Shown in pieces: positions 1-7,722 of a stretch of DNA of 64,000 nt. This DNA is from Ramlibacter tataouinensis (GTDB lineage: Bacteria > Pseudomonadota > Gammaproteobacteria > Burkholderiales > Burkholderiaceae_C), in assembly GCF_001580455.1 (NCBI RefSeq), contig NZ_CP010951.1, positions 1 through 64,000 on the forward strand, in the 5' to 3' direction. The notes below the pieces were generated by a model. That model did no database searches. It saw only the letters and a list, made by a program, of their open reading frames with translations, and was not told the origin of the DNA. Position 1 is the first letter of the stretch, and every line of letters starts with the position of its first letter. Position numbers and translations under genes: made by a program.

Positions 1-95
1 CTGCCAAGTCCGAGAAGAAGGCCGCCGCCAAGACCACCAACGGCACCAAGGCCAAGTCCAAGAAGGCCGCCGCTTCCGAAGCCAAGAAGTCCTAA
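1..95 (+). CDS. C-terminal tail of a Lys/Ala-rich protein (partial)
   Basis: Frame 3 reads through the window start to a TAA at 93-95. The 30 visible residues are almost only Lys, Ala, Ser and Thr (KKAAAK and KSKKAAAS are typical stretches). Such basic low-complexity tails occur at the C-terminus of betaproteobacterial DNA topoisomerase I and in histone H1-like proteins. The catalytic part lies outside the window, so the identity cannot be decided here. A tandem hairpin with a T-run follows directly, so this is the end of its transcript. Confidence 0.55.
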   Translation, partial: AKSEKKAAAKTTNGTKAKSKKAAASEAKKS

Positions 96-118
96 TCCGG
101 CCTCGTCGGTTTCAGACT

Positions 119-170
119 TGCCCGCCCTGCGCGGGCACTTTGCCCGCCTCGCGCGGGCAATTTCTTTTTG
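119..170 (+). terminator. Tandem-hairpin rho-independent terminator
   Basis: Two near-identical GCCCGC/GCGGGC hairpins (120-136 and 142-158) lie back to back, and the second is followed by AATTTCTTTTT. They end the transcript of the Lys/Ala-rich gene upstream. Confidence 0.75.
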
Positions 171-186
171 GCCGCACAATTGCCGC

Positions 187-639
187 ATGAAATTCCTTGC
201 CGCCGCCCTTGCCTCGTTGGCGCTGGCCGCATCCGCCCTGCCCGCTGCCGCCCAGGATCAGCCGCAAACGCAGTTGCCGCGGGTCACGCTGTCCGCCGGC
301 ATGCACCAAATTGACGCGCAGATCGCGCAGACCTTCGAACAGCGCATGACCGGACTCATGTTCCGCAAGGACATGCCGCAGCACGAAGGCATGCTGTTCG
401 TCTTCGACCAACCGACGGTGCAGTGCTTCTGGATGAAGAACACCCTCCTGCCGCTCACCGCCGCCTTCCTGGCGGACGACGGCACGGTGGTCAACCTCGC
501 CGACATGAAGCCGCAGGCGCTGGACTCCCACTGCTCAGCCAAGCCGGTGCGCTACGTCCTCGAAATGAACCAGGGCTGGTTCGCCAAGAAAGGCATCAAG
601 CCCGGCATGAAGCTCACCGGCCCCCCCTTCAAGGGGTAA
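187..639 (+). CDS. DUF192 family secreted protein
   Basis: A 150-residue protein with a clear signal peptide: hydrophobic residues 4-22 end in ALPAAAQ. The rest matches the DUF192 fold, with the family blocks RMTGLMFRK near residue 53, FWMKNT near 83 and YVLEMNQGW near 125. The family is widespread and exported or periplasmic, and its biochemical role is not established. The ATG at 187 is chosen because it opens the signal peptide; an upstream TTG at 118 would place the preceding terminator inside the gene. It is monocistronic and ends in a strong bidirectional terminator shared with sodB. Confidence 0.85.
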   Translation: MKFLAAALASLALAASALPAAAQDQPQTQLPRVTLSAGMHQIDAQIAQTFEQRMTGLMFRKDMPQHEGMLFVFDQPTVQCFWMKNTLLPLTAAFLADDGTVVNLADMKPQALDSHCSAKPVRYVLEMNQGWFAKKGIKPGMKLTGPPFKG

Positions 640-654
640 CCGCCCCACCAAAGG

Positions 655-683
655 ACAAGGGCCGCAAAGCGGCCCTTGTTTTG
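655..683. terminator. Bidirectional terminator between DUF192 gene and sodB
   Basis: A perfect 11-bp stem, ACAAGGGCCGC (655-665) and GCGGCCCTTGT (669-679), with an AAA loop and T-rich sequence on the right. It sits between two convergent genes and can serve both. Confidence 0.8.
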
Positions 684-714
684 AGTTGGAGCGTAGCGGA
701 TTCCAGCGTAGCGG

Positions 715-1296
715 TTAACCGAAGTTCTTCTGCGCGAACTCCCAGTTCACCAGCTTGTCGAGGAAGGTCTCGACGAACTTCTGGCGCAGGTTGCGGTAGT
801 CGATGTAGTAGGCGTGCTCCCAGACGTCCACCGTGAGCACCGCCTTGTCGGCGGTGGTCAGCGGCGTGCCGGCGGCGCCCGTGTTCACGATGTCCACGGT
901 CCCATCGGGCTTCTTGACCAGCCAGGTCCAGCCCGAGCCGAAGTTTCCGACCGCGGACTTCACGAAGGCATCGCGGAACGCGGCGTAGTTGCCCCACTTG
1001 GCGGTGATGGCCTGAGCCAGGGCGCCCGTGGGCTCGCCGCCGCCCTGGGGCTTCATGCAATTCCAGAAGAAGGTGTGGTTCCAGATCTGGGCCGAGTTGT
1101 TGTAGACGCCGCCGGAGGACTTCTTGATGATCTCCTCGAGCGTCATGTTCTCGAACTCGGTGCCCTTTTGCAGGTTGTTGAGGTTCACCACGTAGGCGTT
1201 GTGGTGCTTGCCGTGGTGATACTCCAGCGTCTCTCGCGAGTAGTGCGGCGCCAGCGCGTCGATCGGATAAGGCAGCGGGGGCAGGGTGTGTTCCAT
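715..1296 (-). CDS. sodB: Superoxide dismutase [Fe]
   Basis: A 193-residue iron/manganese superoxide dismutase that converts superoxide to H2O2 and O2 in the cytoplasm. All four metal ligands can be placed: His27 (in HHGKHH), His74 (WNHTFFW), Asp157 and His161 (DVWEHAYYIDYRN). The overall sequence resembles E. coli SodB rather than SodA (GGGEPTG, AGTPLTT), so Fe is the expected metal. An AGAGGA Shine-Dalgarno sequence lies 6 nt before the ATG. Single gene, convergent with the DUF192 gene. Confidence 0.96.
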   Translation of the reverse strand: MEHTLPPLPYPIDALAPHYSRETLEYHHGKHHNAYVVNLNNLQKGTEFENMTLEEIIKKSSGGVYNNSAQIWNHTFFWNCMKPQGGGEPTGALAQAITAKWGNYAAFRDAFVKSAVGNFGSGWTWLVKKPDGTVDIVNTGAAGTPLTTADKAVLTVDVWEHAYYIDYRNLRQKFVETFLDKLVNWEFAQKNFG

Positions 1297-1370
1297 GTGT
1301 TCCTCTTCGGTTGTTGGTGGCCGATTTCTTGTTGCTTGGATGTTGCTTGGAAGCCGCCTGATTCTATGAA

Positions 1371-2663
1371 CTAAAGCAGGCTCGGCGGGCGCACCGTCAG
1401 ATCAACCTCGCCGTCTGCAAGGGCGGCTCTCAGCTGCTGGCCGGGATGAGTCTGGCCCACGCTGGTGACCGGATGCCCCGCCTCGTCCGACAGCAGCGCA
1501 TAGCCGCGGCGCAGCACCAGGCGCGGGTCCAGCAGTTCCATGCGAAGGCGCTGCCGGTCCAGCAACTGCGCACCCAGGTCGAGGCGAAGCCGCAGCGCCG
1601 ACTTGATCCGCTGCTGGACCGATTGCAGCCGCGCGCCATCGCGCTCCAGCCGCAAGTGCATGGCGTGATGAAGCCGATGACCGCAGCGGTCCAGCAGCAT
1701 CTGCTGCGCCGAAAGCCGCGCCAGGGGCCGGCCCAGCCGCGACCCCGCCTGGTCGAGGCGCAGCTGCGCATGATCGACGCGCCGTTGCACGATGCGGTGC
1801 AGACGCTCGTGCATGGCCTGCAGGTCAGCGAGCCAATCCTCGCGCGGCCGCGCCGCCAGTTCCGCCGCAGCGGTCGGGGTGGGTGCGCGCACGTCGGCGC
1901 AGAAGTCGGCGATGGTGAAATCGGTCTCGTGGCCCACCCCGCTGACCAGGGGCACCGGGCTGCGGACGATGGCGCGGGCCAGCTGCTCATCGTTGAAGGC
2001 CCAGAGGTCCTCGATCGAACCGCCGCCGCGCACCAGCAGGATGGTGTCGATGGCGCCTTCACCGGCCAGCCGATAGAGCGACTCGAGTGCGCGAATGAGC
2101 TCGGCGGGCGCGCCCGCGCCTTGCACGGCCGCGGGCGCCAGCACGACCGGCACATGACGGGCGCGTCGCCGCAGCGCGGTGACCACGTCATGCAGCGCGG
2201 CGGCGCCCGGCGAGGTAACCAGCCCGATGCCGCGCGGCAGGGCCCGCGGGACGCGCTTGCGGCCCTCGTCGAACAGGCCTTCCGCCTCGAGCCGGGCCTT
2301 GAGCCGCAGGAACTGCTCGAACAGCGCGCCCTGGCCGGCGCGCGTCATCGTCTCGACGATCAGTTGCAAATCGCCCCGCGCCTCGTACACGCCCAGCCGG
2401 CCCCAGACCTCGACCATTTCGCCTTCGCGCGGGACAAACTCCAGCAGGGTGGCCGCCCGCCGGAACATCGCGCACCGGATCTGCCCTTGGGCGTCCTTGA
2501 GCGAGAAATAGAGATGCCCGCTGGACGGACGCGACAGGCCCGAAACCTCGCCGCGGACCGCGACAGGATTGAACCTGGCCTCCAGGGAATCAGCAATGGC
2601 GCGGCATAGCGCCCCAACTTGCCAGATTCGTGGCGCCAATGCTGGCTGCGCGACCGGCGCCAT
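1371..2663 (-). CDS. xseA: Exodeoxyribonuclease VII large subunit
   Basis: The large catalytic subunit of exonuclease VII, which with XseB degrades single-stranded DNA to oligonucleotides. The N-terminal OB-fold starts at WQVGALCRAIADSLE (about residue 14), with GEVSG and GHLYFSLKD typical of the family. The catalytic domain carries GIGLVTSPGAAALHD, RGGGSIEDLWAFNDE and PLVSGVGHETDFTIADF, followed by a long helical C-terminus. The ATG at 2663 gives 430 residues. A GTG at 2705 would add 14 residues without conserved sequence, so the shorter form is preferred. No xseB is nearby. Confidence 0.95.
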   Translation of the reverse strand: MAPVAQPALAPRIWQVGALCRAIADSLEARFNPVAVRGEVSGLSRPSSGHLYFSLKDAQGQIRCAMFRRAATLLEFVPREGEMVEVWGRLGVYEARGDLQLIVETMTRAGQGALFEQFLRLKARLEAEGLFDEGRKRVPRALPRGIGLVTSPGAAALHDVVTALRRRARHVPVVLAPAAVQGAGAPAELIRALESLYRLAGEGAIDTILLVRGGGSIEDLWAFNDEQLARAIVRSPVPLVSGVGHETDFTIADFCADVRAPTPTAAAELAARPREDWLADLQAMHERLHRIVQRRVDHAQLRLDQAGSRLGRPLARLSAQQMLLDRCGHRLHHAMHLRLERDGARLQSVQQRIKSALRLRLDLGAQLLDRQRLRMELLDPRLVLRRGYALLSDEAGHPVTSVGQTHPGQQLRAALADGEVDLTVRPPSLL

Positions 2664-2997
2664 CAGCAAATCCGGGGCGCGGCAGGTGGTACTGCCGCGC
2701 ACCACTTAGTCCACAGAACGGACGTCTGGTGCAGATCGATACAGTTGCAGCCAAAAAACCCTGATTCCGTCGAGCAAGTATTTGATTTCATTGATATTTT
2801 TCCTGCTCAATTTGTCATCGTTTTGTCAAATCCGAGGCTCGGCGCGGGTTGGCGTGGCGGGGTGGTGTGCTTTTGCACAAAGTTGTCCACAAGATCTGTG
2901 GGCCGGGTCCTACTGCCTCATCTGCAGAGCCCCGCGCACTGATGAGTACGGGATAATGGGCCCACCAGTAGTACACGCATCGCGCGGAGACCGTCCC
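2664..2997. promoter_or_regulatory. Divergent intergenic region xseA/exbB
   Basis: About 330 bases without a convincing gene. The stretch 2760-2830 is much richer in A/T than its surroundings. It contains a direct repeat TTTGTCA (2811-2817 and 2822-2828) spaced 11 bp apart, one helical turn, which could be an operator for the divergent promoters. No clear -35/-10 pair was identified. An open frame runs through from 2782 into exbB, but its residues before 2998 do not resemble the family. Confidence 0.4.
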
Positions 2998-3630
2998 TTG
3001 CTTTCGATCATACAAGCCGCAGGCTGGCCGATCTGGCCCCTGGTTGCCTGCTCTTTCCTGGCGCTCGCCCTCGTCATCGAGCGATTCATCAGCCTGAAGA
3101 CCAGCAAGGTCGCCCCGCCCAAGTTGCTCGACGAGGCACTGTCGGCGTCGCGCCATGCCGTTCCCGCGCCCGACGTGGTCACGCAGCTGGAGCAGAACTC
3201 GGCCCTCGGCGAGGTGCTGGCCAGCGGCTTCCGCACCCTGAATTCGGACCCGACTTGCACCGAAGTCGACCTGCGCGCCAACATGGAGAGCACCGGGCGC
3301 GCCGTCGCCCACCGGCTGGAGCGCTACCTGAGCGCGTTGGCGACCATCGCCTCGGCCGCGCCCCTGCTCGGCCTGCTTGGCACCGTGATCGGCATGATCG
3401 AGATCTTCGGCTCGCAGGCGCCTTCGGGCGTGACCGGAGGCGGCAACCCGGCCCAGCTGGCGCATGGCATCTCGGTGGCGCTGTACAACACGGCCTTCGG
3501 ACTGATCGTGGCGATCCCCTCGCTGATCTTCTGGCGCTACTTCCGCGGCCGGGTCGATGAATACCTGCTGACGCTGGAGCTGTCGGCCGAGCGCTTCGCC
3601 CGCCACCTGCTCGCCATTCGCGGCCGATGA
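2998..3630 (+). CDS. exbB: MotA/TolQ/ExbB proton channel family protein
   Basis: A 210-residue inner-membrane protein of the ExbB/TolQ family, which with an ExbD/TolR partner uses the proton gradient to energise outer-membrane transport or envelope integrity. The first membrane segment is at about residues 10-30 (WPIWPLVACSFLALALVIERF). The conserved pore helices are around 125-145 (APLLGLLGTVIGMIEIF) and 165-185 (GISVALYNTAFGLIVAIPS). The TTG at 2998 is chosen because GGAGA lies 7 nt upstream and MLSIIQAAGWPIW is a natural N-terminus; the ATG at 2956 is an alternative. It overlaps exbD by 4 nt. Without TonB or Tol genes nearby, ExbB versus TolQ cannot be settled fully. Confidence 0.88.
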   Translation: MLSIIQAAGWPIWPLVACSFLALALVIERFISLKTSKVAPPKLLDEALSASRHAVPAPDVVTQLEQNSALGEVLASGFRTLNSDPTCTEVDLRANMESTGRAVAHRLERYLSALATIASAAPLLGLLGTVIGMIEIFGSQAPSGVTGGGNPAQLAHGISVALYNTAFGLIVAIPSLIFWRYFRGRVDEYLLTLELSAERFARHLLAIRGR

Positions 3631-4052
3631 ACTTCCGCCCCCGTCCCAAGGAGGAGCCGGAGATCAACCTGATCCCGTTCATCGACGTGCTGCTGGTCAT
3701 CCTGATCTTCCTGATGCTGACCACGACCTACAGCAAGTTCACCGAACTCCAGCTCAAGCTTCCCGTGGCCGACTCCGACGCGCAGCGCGACTACCCCAAG
3801 GAAGTCATCGTGGCCGTCACCAGCGACGGCCGCTACACCGTCAAGGGCACGCCGGTGACCGGCCGCAACGTGGATGCGCTTGCGCAGGCCTTCGCCGACG
3901 CGCAGGCGGCCAAGGACAGCGTGGTGATCATCACGGCCGATGCCACGGCGCCGCACCAGTCGGTCATCACCGTCATGGAAGCGGCCCGCCGCAAGGGCCT
4001 GAACCACATCACCTTCGCGACCCAGAATTCGGCCCAGGCGGGGAACCGCTGA
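3627..4052 (+). CDS. exbD: Biopolymer transport protein ExbD/TolR
   Basis: A 141-residue partner of the upstream ExbB homologue. It has a short cytoplasmic N-terminus (MNFRPRPKEEPEINLIPFID), one membrane helix at about residues 19-36 (IDVLLVILIFLMLTTTY) with the proton-relay Asp20, and a periplasmic domain. The start codon overlaps the exbB stop (ATGA), and the stop overlaps the lpxK start by one base, so the three genes are translationally coupled. The link to lpxK suggests an envelope role. Confidence 0.92.
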   Translation: MNFRPRPKEEPEINLIPFIDVLLVILIFLMLTTTYSKFTELQLKLPVADSDAQRDYPKEVIVAVTSDGRYTVKGTPVTGRNVDALAQAFADAQAAKDSVVIITADATAPHQSVITVMEAARRKGLNHITFATQNSAQAGNR

Positions 4053-5014
4053 TGGGGGCTGCGCTGCAGCGCGCCTGGCTGCGCCGCGGCGCGCTGGCCT
4101 GGCTGCTGTGGCCGCTGTCCCTGCTGTTCGCCCTGCTGGCGGCCCTGCGGCGCGGCGCCTTTCGCGCGGGGCTGCTGCGGGCCGAACATGTCGGTGTGCC
4201 GGTCGTGATCATCGGCAACGTGATCGCCGGCGGCTCGGGCAAGACACCGATCGTGCGCGCCGTGACCGAACACCTGAAGGCGCGAGGCCTGCGAGTCGGC
4301 GTGGTTTCACGCGGCTACGGGCGCACCGGCGACGACTGCCGTGAAGTCCGCCCGGACAGCCAGGCGCGCGAGGTGGGCGACGAGCCGCTGCTGATCGCGC
4401 GCTCCTGCGGCGTGCCCGTGTTCGTGGCGCGCCGGCGCGCCGAAGCAGCGCGCGCCCTGCTCCATGAACATCCCCGCACGCAGCTGATCGTCAGCGATGA
4501 CGGCCTGCAGCACTACGCGCTGGCGCGCGACCTCGAGATCTGCGTGTTCGACGACCGTGGCGTCGGCAACGGCTGGCTGCTGCCGGCCGGCCCGCTGCGC
4601 GAACCCTGGCCGCGGCCCGTGGACCTGGTGCTGCGCACGCCGGGGGCCGCGGTCAGGCCGGGCTTCGAGGTGCGGCGCCGGCTGGGCGCACAGGCGTGGC
4701 GCGCCGACGGCACGCGGGTCGCGCTGGACTCGCTGCGCGGGCGCGAGTTTTGCGCACTGGCGGGCATCGCCAATCCGGAAGTCTTCTTCACGATGCTGCG
4801 CGAGGCCGGCCTGGCACCGGCACGCACCATCGCCCTGCCCGATCACCACGACTTCGCGCAGCCGCCGGACTTCCCCGGCGAGCTCGTCTGCACCGAGAAG
4901 GATGCTGTCAAGCTGTGGCGCAGCCGGCCCGACGCATGGGCGGTGCCGCTGGAGGTGGCCATCGAAGACGGCTTCTGGCGTGCCTTCGACCGCCTGGTGG
5001 ATGCGAAGCTATGA
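4052..5014 (+). CDS. lpxK: Tetraacyldisaccharide 4'-kinase
   Basis: A 320-residue membrane-associated kinase that phosphorylates the 4' position of tetraacyldisaccharide-1-phosphate to give lipid IVA in lipid A synthesis. A hydrophobic N-terminal helix (residues 14-32) anchors it. The Walker A motif GNVIAGGSGKTP is at 55-66, SRGYGR at 86-91, and the family motif SDDGLQHYAL at 148-157. It overlaps exbD by one base and is followed 7 nt later by the Trm112-like gene and then kdsB, the usual lipopolysaccharide cluster. Confidence 0.96.
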   Translation: MGAALQRAWLRRGALAWLLWPLSLLFALLAALRRGAFRAGLLRAEHVGVPVVIIGNVIAGGSGKTPIVRAVTEHLKARGLRVGVVSRGYGRTGDDCREVRPDSQAREVGDEPLLIARSCGVPVFVARRRAEAARALLHEHPRTQLIVSDDGLQHYALARDLEICVFDDRGVGNGWLLPAGPLREPWPRPVDLVLRTPGAAVRPGFEVRRRLGAQAWRADGTRVALDSLRGREFCALAGIANPEVFFTMLREAGLAPARTIALPDHHDFAQPPDFPGELVCTEKDAVKLWRSRPDAWAVPLEVAIEDGFWRAFDRLVDAKL

Positions 5015-5021
5015 TTGGCTG

Positions 5022-5228
5022 ATGGACCACAAACTGCTCGCACTGCTGGTCTGCCCCGTGACCAAGGGGCACCTGGACTACGACCGCAACCGGCAGGAGC
5101 TGATCTCGCGCAGCGCGCGGCTCGCCTACCCGATCCGCGACGGCATTCCCATCATGCTGGAGGAGCAGGCCCGCACGCTCAGCGACGAGGAACTCGAGCA
5201 AATGCCGGCGCGTACGCCGCTGGTCTAA
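5022..5228 (+). CDS. Trm112/YcaR family protein
   Basis: A 68-residue protein of the Trm112 family: MDHKLLALLVCPVTKGHL at the N-terminus and AYPIRDGIPIML in the middle. Bacterial members such as E. coli YcaR usually sit between lpxK and kdsB, as here. Only one of the zinc-knuckle-like cysteines is kept (Cys11). Trm112 proteins activate methyltransferases in eukaryotes and archaea; the bacterial partner is unclear. Confidence 0.9.
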   Translation: MDHKLLALLVCPVTKGHLDYDRNRQELISRSARLAYPIRDGIPIMLEEQARTLSDEELEQMPARTPLV

Positions 5229-5262
5229 GCCGGCTCGCCCCGTCCCACAAGCACTCCCGTCG

Positions 5263-6033
5263 ATGACGTTCACCGTCCTCATTCCCGCTCGCCTGGCCTC
5301 CACCCGGCTGCCTGACAAGCCCCTGGCCGACATCGGTGGCCTGCCCATGGTCGTTCGCGTGGCGCGGCAGGCGCAGAAGTCTTCGGCCGCCAGGGTGGTG
5401 GTGGCGGCGGACCACCCGAGCATCGTCTCGGCCTGCACCGCGCATGAGGTGGAAGCCGTGCTGACGCGCGCCGACCATCCCTCCGGCAGCGACCGCCTGG
5501 CCGAAGCCTGCGAGCGTCTGGGCCTGGATGGCCAGGATGCGGTGGTCAACGTGCAGGGCGACGAGCCACTGATCGACCCGGGGCTGATTGACGCCGTCGC
5601 CGGCCTGCTCGATGCGCGCCGCGAAGCCAGCATGAGCACCGCAGCACATCCGATCGAGGACGTGGCCGACCTGGCCAATCCGAACGTGGTCAAGGTGGTG
5701 CTGGACGCCCAAGGCATGGCGCTGTACTTCAGCCGTGCCACGATTCCGTGGTGGCGCGACGGCTTTGCCGGCGGCATCGCCGCCCTGCCGCCCACGGCCC
5801 TGCTGCGGCACGTCGGCATCTATGGCTACCGCGCCAGCTTCCTGCGCGGGTTCCCGCGCCTGCCGCAGGCGCCGATCGAAACGGCCGAGGCACTGGAGCA
5901 GCTGCGCGCCCTGTGGCACGGCCACCGCATCGCGGTGCACATCACCAGCCGCGCGCCCGGCAGCGGGGTGGACACGCCGCAAGACCTGGCACGCGTGCGC
6001 GAGCTGTTTGACGCCGGCGGCGCGGCACGCTGA
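5263..6033 (+). CDS. kdsB: 3-deoxy-manno-octulosonate cytidylyltransferase
   Basis: A 256-residue CMP-Kdo synthetase that activates Kdo with CTP for the inner core of lipopolysaccharide. The nucleotidyltransferase N-terminus FTVLIPARLASTRLPDKPL (residues 3-21) is exact for the family. Other family blocks are HPSGSDRLAEA, VNVQGDEPLI, NPNVVKVV and HVGIYGYR, and the metal-binding acidic residue lies in QGDEP. It completes the lpxK-Trm112-kdsB set. Confidence 0.97.
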   Translation: MTFTVLIPARLASTRLPDKPLADIGGLPMVVRVARQAQKSSAARVVVAADHPSIVSACTAHEVEAVLTRADHPSGSDRLAEACERLGLDGQDAVVNVQGDEPLIDPGLIDAVAGLLDARREASMSTAAHPIEDVADLANPNVVKVVLDAQGMALYFSRATIPWWRDGFAGGIAALPPTALLRHVGIYGYRASFLRGFPRLPQAPIETAEALEQLRALWHGHRIAVHITSRAPGSGVDTPQDLARVRELFDAGGAAR

Positions 6034-6163
6034 GCCGCCCGGAGGCCTCGATCCAGTAAGGGTGCGCGAAGGACCGCGTGCTATCCTTTGAACTAACGAT
6101 GCGCGAAGACTGGGACGCGCCCGGCCCGCAGCGCGCGAAGACTAGCAACATCCAAGGAATTCC

Positions 6164-6820
6164 ATGAGACTGATCTTGTTGGGAGCGCCCGGTGCAGGCA
6201 AGGGAACGCAGGCCGCGTTCATCTGCCAGAAGTACGGCATCCCGCAAATCTCCACCGGCGACATGCTGCGCGCAGCCGTCAAGGCGGGCAGCCCCCTCGG
6301 TCTGGCGGCCAAGAAAGTCATGGATTCCGGCGCCCTGGTCAGCGACGACATCATCATCGGGCTGGTGAAGGAACGCATCGCGCAGCCTGACTGCGCCAAC
6401 GGCTTTCTCTTCGATGGCTTCCCCCGCACGATTCCGCAGGCCGACGCCCTGAAGGCCGCCGACGTCAAGCTCGATTACGTGCTCGAGATCGACGTGCCCT
6501 TCGAGGCCATCATCGAGCGCATGAGCGGCCGCCGCTCGCATACCGCGTCCGGACGCACCTACCACGTCAAGTTCAACCCGCCCAAAGTGCCCGGCGTGGA
6601 CGACGTGACAGGCGAGCCCCTGATCCAGCGCGATGACGACAAGGAAGAGACCGTCAGGAAGCGCCTGGAGGTCTACGCGGCCCAAACGCGCCCGCTGGTG
6701 GACTACTACGCCAACTGGGCCAAGACCGATCCGGCCAAGGCACCGAAATACCGCGTGATCAGCGGCATGGGCTCGGTCGAGGACATCACGGGCCGCGCCA
6801 TGCAGGCGCTCGAGAACTGA
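6164..6820 (+). CDS. adk: Adenylate kinase
   Basis: A 218-residue enzyme interconverting ATP + AMP and 2 ADP. The P-loop GAPGAGKGTQ is at residues 7-16, the AMP-binding STGDMLR at 30-36, FLFDGFPRT near 83-91, and the long-form LID domain (GRRSHTASGRTYHVKFNPP through DDVTGEPLIQRDDD) at about 122-160. The LID carries His/Ser/Thr/Asp instead of zinc cysteines, as in other proteobacteria. AAGGA lies 9 nt before the ATG. A 130-bp gap separates it from kdsB, so it probably has its own promoter. Confidence 0.97.
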   Translation: MRLILLGAPGAGKGTQAAFICQKYGIPQISTGDMLRAAVKAGSPLGLAAKKVMDSGALVSDDIIIGLVKERIAQPDCANGFLFDGFPRTIPQADALKAADVKLDYVLEIDVPFEAIIERMSGRRSHTASGRTYHVKFNPPKVPGVDDVTGEPLIQRDDDKEETVRKRLEVYAAQTRPLVDYYANWAKTDPAKAPKYRVISGMGSVEDITGRAMQALEN

Positions 6821-6826
6821 GGCTTC

Positions 6827-7288
6827 TCACGCCGGGCTGGACCGCAGCCCGTACGCCTTGCCGTCGACGTAAAGGTATTCGGCGCGCACCAGCGCCTCCT
6901 TTTCGTCCTTGAGCGGATACCCCAGCACCCCGATCGTCGCGCCGGACTGCACCGGCGCCAGCTTCCAGGCTTCCAGGCGGGTGAGCGGCGCCAGCTCGAT
7001 GGTCCAGCGGCGATCCTGCCGCGTGGGCGCCGCGGCGCGCGCCAGCAGGGCCTTGCCATCCACCGTGGCCGACTGCGCCGGCACCTGCATGGACCCGACC
7101 TCCGCCGGTACGCGATAGCCGGCCGGCAGTTCCAGCACGAGTTCGGCGTGCGGGTTCTGCCATTTGACGGCCACCACGCGTCCCTGCAGGAACAGCGGCC
7201 GGTCCTGGTCGAAGCTGCTCCAGCCATGGTGCGCGCGCGCGGCGAACGGCAGGGCCAACGCGGCCAGCACGCAGGTACGACGCTTCAT
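6827..7288 (-). CDS. DUF6152-type exported protein
   Basis: A 153-residue exported protein with a signal peptide of about 20 residues (MKRRTCVLAALALPFAARA) and mature start HHGWSSFD. The early HHGW, then GRVVAVKWQNPHAEL and a C-terminal small beta-domain, match a family of unknown function (DUF6152) common in Burkholderiales. Three ATGs lie in a row; the third (7288) is chosen because AAGGAAGG is correctly spaced only for it. Last gene of a leftward operon after the asparaginase and a membrane protein. Confidence 0.75.
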   Translation of the reverse strand: MKRRTCVLAALALPFAARAHHGWSSFDQDRPLFLQGRVVAVKWQNPHAELVLELPAGYRVPAEVGSMQVPAQSATVDGKALLARAAAPTRQDRRWTIELAPLTRLEAWKLAPVQSGATIGVLGYPLKDEKEALVRAEYLYVDGKAYGLRSSPA

Positions 7289-7302
7289 CATCATCCTTCC
7301 TT

Positions 7303-7722
7303 CTAGACGTAGGCAATCCATCGGCCACACGCGAGCACGGCCAGCCAGATCAGCGTGGACGCCAACAGCTGCAGGCGCGCCAGCGCGTCGCCACGGGCCA
7401 GGCTGCGGCGGCCATGGAACCACGCCGCATTGCAACCCGCCACGAGAATCAACACCATCTTCAGGGTGAATGCGCGGTTGGCCAGCAGTTCGCCCGGCTG
7501 GCTCGCGAACATCAGCAGGCCGCTGGCCGCCGCCAGCGAGAAGCCGGCAAGCGCGACCGTGAGCGCGAGGCGCGCGAGCGACTGCAGCGGCAACTGGGCG
7601 CCGCGGCCGAAGACGCGCACCTCCAGCAGCATGAGGTTGCCCATCAACAGGCCGATCCCGAAGATGTGCGCGATCTCGAGGACCGGGTAGGCCCAGGGAT
7701 GGGACTGCAGTCCGGCGAACAT
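7303..7722 (-). CDS. Small integral membrane protein
   Basis: A 139-residue protein with four predicted membrane helices (about residues 13-33, 48-70, 84-102 and 115-136). It resembles an uncharacterised family (DUF6644-like) often found beside DUF6152 proteins. Its ATG overlaps the asparaginase stop (TGATG), so it is translationally coupled. No catalytic motif is visible; role unknown. Confidence 0.7.
   Translation of the reverse strand: MFAGLQSHPWAYPVLEIAHIFGIGLLMGNLMLLEVRVFGRGAQLPLQSLARLALTVALAGFSLAAASGLLMFASQPGELLANRAFTLKMVLILVAGCNAAWFHGRRSLARGDALARLQLLASTLIWLAVLACGRWIAYV

Noticed and set aside
2882..2894. DnaA-box-like sequence TTGTCCACA
   Set aside because: A single imperfect match without clustering, dnaA, dnaN or an A/T-rich unwinding element; not evidence for an origin.
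2782..2997. N-terminal extension of the ExbB homologue
   Set aside because: The extra residues do not resemble the family, and a TTG with a well-spaced GGAGA gives the expected N-terminus.
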